From contig JAFLUY010000001.1 in NCBI GenBank assembly GCA_022508565.1, positions 1 to 64,000 on the forward strand: a stretch of DNA of 64,000 nt, written 5' to 3'. This DNA is from Erysipelotrichales bacterium (GTDB taxonomy: Bacteria; Bacillota_I; Bacilli_A; RF39; UBA660). Position 1 is the stretch's first letter. Every line of letters starts with the position of its first letter. A program made the position numbers and the translations under genes. Under the pieces are notes generated by a model. That model was not told the origin of the DNA and did not search any database. It saw only the letters and a program-made list of their open reading frames with translations. This document shows positions 60,337-64,000 of the stretch, in pieces.

Positions 60337-60362
60337 AAAAGGTTATTAATATAACCTTTTTT
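60335..60362. terminator. Bidirectional terminator
   Basis: AAAAAAGGTTAT / ATAACCTTTTTT perfect palindrome with TAAT loop; serves both convergent genes. Confidence 0.9.
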
Positions 60363-60807
60363 GTTTGAATTCAACTACTTTATTTTCTTGAGTAAGTTTT
60401 TTACGCATTAAATAATATTCATATAAATTATCAGCAGCTTCAAATAATTCGTGATTATCACTAACTGCAGGTGTATCTTCAGGTAATTCTTGAACACCCT
60501 CGGGTAATTCTAAATCATTATCTTCATTTTCATTAACTACATCTATCTTAGCTTTATAGATTACATCATAATACATTGTATTAGTGTTTACTTCGCCAAC
60601 TATAAAACCATCTTCATCTCGTTTAAGTGGTTTTATAACATCGCCAGTGGCAAAATCAATAACATCTCCATCCATGAATATCACTGGGCGAAGTTCATCA
60701 TCTGCACTTAATTTACGAACCACAAATCCGCCAGTTTTTGGATTATAATCATCAAATATCATAATTCTACAAATAAGTATTCTATCTTTTGGCACTTTAT
60801 ATTCCAT
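60346..60807 (-). CDS. Unknown acidic protein (153 aa)
   Basis: I do not recognise it. A beta-rich N-terminal half (about 1-90, PVIFMDGDVIDFATGDVI; possibly an SH3-like barrel) is followed by an acidic linker (about 92-118, NENEDNDLELPEGVQELPED) and a C-terminal helix (NLYEYYLMRKKLTQENKVVEF). Start supported by AAGGAGAAAAT on the minus strand. The stretch 60808-60932 between it and the next gene holds divergent promoters. Confidence 0.65.
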   Translation of the reverse strand: MEYKVPKDRILICRIMIFDDYNPKTGGFVVRKLSADDELRPVIFMDGDVIDFATGDVIKPLKRDEDGFIVGEVNTNTMYYDVIYKAKIDVVNENEDNDLELPEGVQELPEDTPAVSDNHELFEAADNLYEYYLMRKKLTQENKVVEFKQKRLY

Positions 60808-60932
60808 GATTATTTTCTCCTTCTTGGTTAGTATTATAACATAATATATGGTTTACATCATATATATTATTATAAGTTGCATTAACAATTTACTTATGTT
60901 AAGATAACAAACAATTTATGGGGGATGTAGTT

Positions 60933-61451
60933 ATGGAGAATAAAAAATATCTAAGATATATAAAAAGATTAGAAAAAAAGAAAAAGATATTTTTATATAA
61001 TCATTTTACTAAGTATATCATTGATTATAAAATAGAAGGAAATAATATTAGAATACTCTCTAATATAGGAACATCTAGAGTGGTTAAGAATACAAAAGAG
61101 AATCAAAGAAAATTAAATCGCATTATTGTTGAAAGCAAAGTTAAAATAGCCAGTAAGATAGATGAATATGGAAATGCTAGTACAGAAAGATTATTAGTGT
61201 TACTAATAAATATAACGTTTTTAGGTATTTCTGGGATGCTTGTGCCATTAACATTCTTTATTGGAAATTATATTTTATTTTTATTATCGATATTTTTATT
61301 TTCCTTTTCGACTATATCAACATCAATAATTACATTTGATTACTATATATTATTAAAAGAAATAAAAAATTTAAAACAAATTACTGGTTATAAAAAAGAT
61401 ATGGAAATAAATTTATCACTTCCAAATCTTAAATCATTTAAAACAAGATAA
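60933..61451 (+). CDS. Unknown protein with two membrane helices (172 aa)
   Basis: Residues 1-85 are basic and cytoplasmic, with two hydrophobic segments at about 85-105 and 110-135, then a short basic tail (TGYKKDMEINLSLPNLKSF). No family recognised. ATG at 60933 is preferred because GGGGGATG lies upstream; the ATG at 60918 overlaps that site. Confidence 0.6.
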   Translation: MENKKYLRYIKRLEKKKKIFLYNHFTKYIIDYKIEGNNIRILSNIGTSRVVKNTKENQRKLNRIIVESKVKIASKIDEYGNASTERLLVLLINITFLGISGMLVPLTFFIGNYILFLLSIFLFSFSTISTSIITFDYYILLKEIKNLKQITGYKKDMEINLSLPNLKSFKTR

Positions 61452-61480
61452 TTATTGTAGAATATACAATAATTTTTTTT
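61450..61480 (+). terminator. Terminator
   Basis: AATTATTGTA / TACAATAATT stem and eight T. Confidence 0.85.
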
Positions 61481-61542
61481 AATCAAAACTTTACAAAATC
61501 GATTTAATTTTATATAATATGCCACTAGACAGAGGGGTTATT

Positions 61543-62895
61543 ATGGAAGAATTAGTTAAAAAATTAGAAAAACATATTAATATGCGATTACAAGGTATTG
61601 CAGTTTTAAATACAATTTATACATCAGGTGTAATAAATGGTGCTTATACAGAAGATGCATATAAAAAAGGAACAGAGAGACTAAGACTAGATAATGGAGG
61701 CTTAAATACCATTTTATATGCTTTACAAAATAATAAAACGGTAGAAATATACCATGATTTTGCTTTTTTAAGTAAAACTTTACTTGAAGCTGGATTTTCA
61801 GATAAAGAATGTGTGGATTTTATTATATATATGTTAAAACAAAATTTAAAACAAGGTGAAAAATGCGCCAAAGAAGGTATTGATGGCAAACTATTACTGG
61901 AGTTTGATTTTAAAACAATGCCAAAGGAAAAAGTAAGAGAATTGGTTAAGAATAAGCGTATCATTGACTTAATAAATTTTACTTACGAAAAATTAGAACC
62001 TGGTGAAAAGAAATTTATAGTAGAGTTACACGAAAATTTAGATAAATTTCTTATCGATTGTGATCCTTATAGAGAAAAATATAATTTTATTTTAAAACAT
62101 TACGAAGAAATGTCATGTGTTGATGATGTTGAATTTATCATAGACGGATTAAAAGATATAAAGGTTACTGATGAACTAATTGATTTTGTTAGAAAATATT
62201 TATATAAAAAAGCAAGAAGAGCACAATTTAAACCAGTAAAACCTGAAGTGGTAGTTGAACAACCAAAAGAAGAACCTAAAAAAGAAGTAAAAAAAGTAGA
62301 ATCTCAAGTTATAACTAAGAAAGATACAGCTAAATATCACAAGAAACCAGAATACCTGACTGAACAAGATGTAAGAGACTTAAAGAAGTTTATTAAAAAG
62401 TATTATGACCTATACAATGTAACACTTTTTGAAACTCCAGATTATGAAAATTTATTAAAGTGTTTAGATGCAATGGAAAAATTAGAAACCGATAAATACC
62501 AAGTAAGAAGATTCTTAGAAGATAATTTTAAAACTATCTTAAAAGATGATGAATATATTAAAACATATGATGAATTGATCATGTTACTTCATTATTTAGT
62601 AAAATATGAAGTTGAAGATAAAAAGACAGATAGTCTAATAACTAAATATAGATCTTTAAAAGAACACTTTGAAAATCCGGTAGCAGAAGCAATTCATTAT
62701 ATAGATGAATTTGCTTACTACGATCAAGTATTAGGTAATGAATTAAGAGAATACCTTGAACAAATATTCATACCAAATGAAGAAGGATATGAAACTATAA
62801 AAGGTATGATCGAAGCTTATATTGAAGACTTTAAAGAATATCAAGAAAGACTTGACTATGAAAAACAATTAGCCAAAAATATTAAAAGTAGATAA
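61543..62895 (+). CDS. Unknown mostly helical protein (450 aa)
   Basis: I do not recognise it. Two helical halves (about 1-220 and 260-450) are joined by a charged linker (about 225-258, Pro/Lys/Glu/Val rich). No signal peptide or membrane helix. ATG at 61543 follows AGAGGGGTTATT; the frame upstream to 61519 overlaps the promoter TATAAT at 61513. It resembles the unknown at 45309 in size, helicity and isolated position. Confidence 0.65.
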   Translation: MEELVKKLEKHINMRLQGIAVLNTIYTSGVINGAYTEDAYKKGTERLRLDNGGLNTILYALQNNKTVEIYHDFAFLSKTLLEAGFSDKECVDFIIYMLKQNLKQGEKCAKEGIDGKLLLEFDFKTMPKEKVRELVKNKRIIDLINFTYEKLEPGEKKFIVELHENLDKFLIDCDPYREKYNFILKHYEEMSCVDDVEFIIDGLKDIKVTDELIDFVRKYLYKKARRAQFKPVKPEVVVEQPKEEPKKEVKKVESQVITKKDTAKYHKKPEYLTEQDVRDLKKFIKKYYDLYNVTLFETPDYENLLKCLDAMEKLETDKYQVRRFLEDNFKTILKDDEYIKTYDELIMLLHYLVKYEVEDKKTDSLITKYRSLKEHFENPVAEAIHYIDEFAYYDQVLGNELREYLEQIFIPNEEGYETIKGMIEAYIEDFKEYQERLDYEKQLAKNIKSR

Positions 62896-62909
62896 CATCT
62901 ACTTTTTTT
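62884..62909 (+). terminator. Terminator
   Basis: AAAAGTAGAT / ATCTACTTTT stem and T run. Confidence 0.85.
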
Positions 62910-62936
62910 GTTATACTCATTTTAAGGATGATTATA

Positions 62937-63398
62937 ATGGAAAAAACACAAGTAATGCGTATTTTAGATAAAAATAAAATTGAATATAATACTTATACTT
63001 ATGAAGGAGTAGTATCTGGTTTAGATGTAGCTGAATATTTAAATTTAGATAAATCAAGAATGTTTAAAACTTTAGTAACTATTTCAAATACAAAAAACAT
63101 CTATGTCTTTTTAGTAAGTGTAGATTCTGAGTTGGATTTAAAAAAAGCCGCACAAGTAGTTGGTGAAAAAGGGTTAGATATGTTACCATCTGCAAATTTA
63201 CTAAATACTACTGGTTATATTCATGGTGGCTGTTCACCAATTGGCATGAAAAAAACTTTTAAGACAGTTATAGATGAAAGTGCAAAAATGCATGAAACAA
63301 TCTACTTTAGTGCTGGTAAAATCGGTTTCCAAGTAGAAATGCATTTAGACGATTTAGCTAAAGTAATTGATTTTACTTTGGCTGACATATCAAAATAA
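62937..63398 (+). CDS. ybaK: Cys-tRNA(Pro)/Cys-tRNA deacylase (YbaK/EbsC)
   Basis: A 153-residue YbaK-fold protein: KSRMFKTLVTISNTKNIYVFLV with the conserved Lys near residue 45, GYIHGGCSPIGMKK, and IYFSAGKIGFQVEM. It hydrolyses mischarged Cys-tRNA(Pro) and related species in trans. ATG at 62937 follows AAGGATGATTATA. Confidence 0.92.
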   Translation: MEKTQVMRILDKNKIEYNTYTYEGVVSGLDVAEYLNLDKSRMFKTLVTISNTKNIYVFLVSVDSELDLKKAAQVVGEKGLDMLPSANLLNTTGYIHGGCSPIGMKKTFKTVIDESAKMHETIYFSAGKIGFQVEMHLDDLAKVIDFTLADISK

Positions 63399-63462
63399 GA
63401 ATTGTTAAAAGTATTAAAAAATGATATTATCAATATAAGATATGAATAAAGGATGGAAAGTT

Positions 63463-64000
63463 ATGAAATTATATAACAACCGAGCATTAACAACTTATTT
63501 TATACTTCAACCAATTATTGATATTATAACTGGTATAATGAAATATAATACTAGTTTAACTATATCTTTAGCGATGATAGTACGATTCTTATTTATTATC
63601 TATTGTGCTATTTATCTTATTAAAAGTAAGAATAAAAAGATTTTTATTTTTGCTCTCATTTGGCTTATTTACTGTACAATATCAACAGTTGGTAATTTTT
63701 ACATAAAGAATAACTTTAGTATTGTTCATCATATATATAATTTATTTAGGGTTGCTTATTTTCAAATAACTTTATTATTCTTTTATATGTATATGAAAAA
63801 TAATAAGAGCATTGATACTAAAGTATTTACGAGTATGGGATTAATCGTTGGAGTATCTTTTATAATTTCCTTAATTACAAATACTTCATTTTGTTCATAT
63901 GCTGAATTCGATAATTGTTTAGAAAGAGGATATCAAGGATATTTCTTCTCAGCCAATGAATATGGGTCAATACTTATTGCTTTACTAGGATACCAAATGA
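63463..64000 (+). CDS. O-antigen-ligase-like polytopic membrane protein (5' part)
   Basis: The frame opens at ATG 63463 (AAGGATGGAAAGTT upstream) and runs off the window edge without a stop after 179 codons. About five hydrophobic helices are visible, with a short periplasmic piece SYAEFDNCLERGYQGYFFSANEYGSILIALLG. The ANEYG segment resembles the Wzy/O-antigen ligase family of Firmicutes. It would add to surface polysaccharide synthesis. Confirmation needs the rest of the gene. Confidence 0.65.
   Translation, partial: MKLYNNRALTTYFILQPIIDIITGIMKYNTSLTISLAMIVRFLFIIYCAIYLIKSKNKKIFIFALIWLIYCTISTVGNFYIKNNFSIVHHIYNLFRVAYFQITLLFFYMYMKNNKSIDTKVFTSMGLIVGVSFIISLITNTSFCSYAEFDNCLERGYQGYFFSANEYGSILIALLGYQM

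Noticed and set aside
1-64000. Possible Mycoplasma-type code (TGA = Trp), suggested by the very low G+C
   Set aside because: TGA terminates genes (infB ends in TGA overlapping the rbfA start; the kinase-like gene ends in TGA at 2955-2957) and Trp codons are TGG throughout.

Overview
The window is AT-rich and densely packed, with almost everything on the + strand. It looks like a chromosomal piece of a low-GC, gut-type member of the Bacilli (Erysipelotrichales / RF39-like lineages). That placement is inference, based on the gene content (ftsEX with a PcsB/CwlO-type hydrolase, rseP, parE, spoIVB, recD2, pyruvate phosphate dikinase, rimP-nusA-ylxR-infB-rbfA) and very strong A/T codon bias. TGA is used as a stop (for example infB, and the kinase-like gene ending at 2957), so the code is standard. 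Typical genes have a sigma-A promoter (TTGACA/TATAAT-like, 17-nt spacer) only about 20-30 nt before the start codon, a GGTGAT-type ribosome binding site, and a short U-tailed hairpin just after the stop. I see no tRNA, rRNA, CRISPR array, insertion sequence or prophage.

Layout. 1-4.1 kb: a small rhodanese-like protein, a VTT/DedA-like membrane protein, RmuC, a kinase-like protein and an unknown protein with a Gly/Pro/Arg tail. 4.2-9.1 kb: envelope and division genes (ftsE-ftsX-M23 hydrolase-cdsA-rseP). 9.2-14.8 kb: two acidic unknown proteins, parE, a surface protein with a possible diversified C-terminus, and xseA-xseB. 14.9-17.9 kb: a spoIVB-type S55 protease, a GNAT-like protein, and an HPt plus receiver pair with no kinase. 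17.9-18.3 kb: first copy of a type I toxin-antitoxin-like locus. 18.3-24.9 kb: thiI, ackA, nrnA, fmt, a CDP-alcohol phosphatidyltransferase and small unknowns. 25.0-29.1 kb: rimP-nusA-rnpM-infB-rbfA behind an attenuator-like leader. 29.5-35.0 kb: transglutaminase-like and degenerate phosphoesterase proteins, truB, two tandem kinase-like paralogues with identical promoters, and a C26 peptidase. 35.1-40.9 kb: ppdK and a lipoprotein/MBOAT/DHHW surface-acylation cluster. 41.0-44.6 kb: a 1215-residue sigma-70-family protein. 44.7-50.8 kb: apt, an unknown, a Rieske-FAD oxidoreductase, the second toxin-antitoxin copy, and recD2. 50.8-54.7 kb: a small membrane protein, an exported transglutaminase and rpsT (both minus strand), and a CYTH / radical SAM / LysR operon. 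54.7-55.3 kb: a gene-free stretch that looks like a structured non-coding RNA. 55.3-64 kb: a dacF-type carboxypeptidase, an ABC transporter behind a leader-peptide attenuator, an RDD protein, nusB, several unknowns, ybaK, and the start of an O-antigen-ligase-like membrane protein cut by the window edge.

The strongest leads are these. (1) The giant sigma-like protein has repeated sigma-4-like modules after a complete sigma core. (2) Two diverged copies of a convergent toxin/antisense-RNA locus carry a covarying pairing between the 5' and 3' parts of the toxin transcript. (3) Four genes, including spoIVB, sit behind promoters resembling the forespore sigma-G consensus, which suggests the organism sporulates. 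(4) A ~410-nt orphan transcription unit has its own promoter, structured core and terminator. (5) A leader ORF and terminator/antiterminator precede an ABC exporter. (6) The surface protein's last 34 codons switch abruptly to NNY codons, as in retroelement-diversified regions. All of these come from reading the sequence; none was tested by computation or database search.
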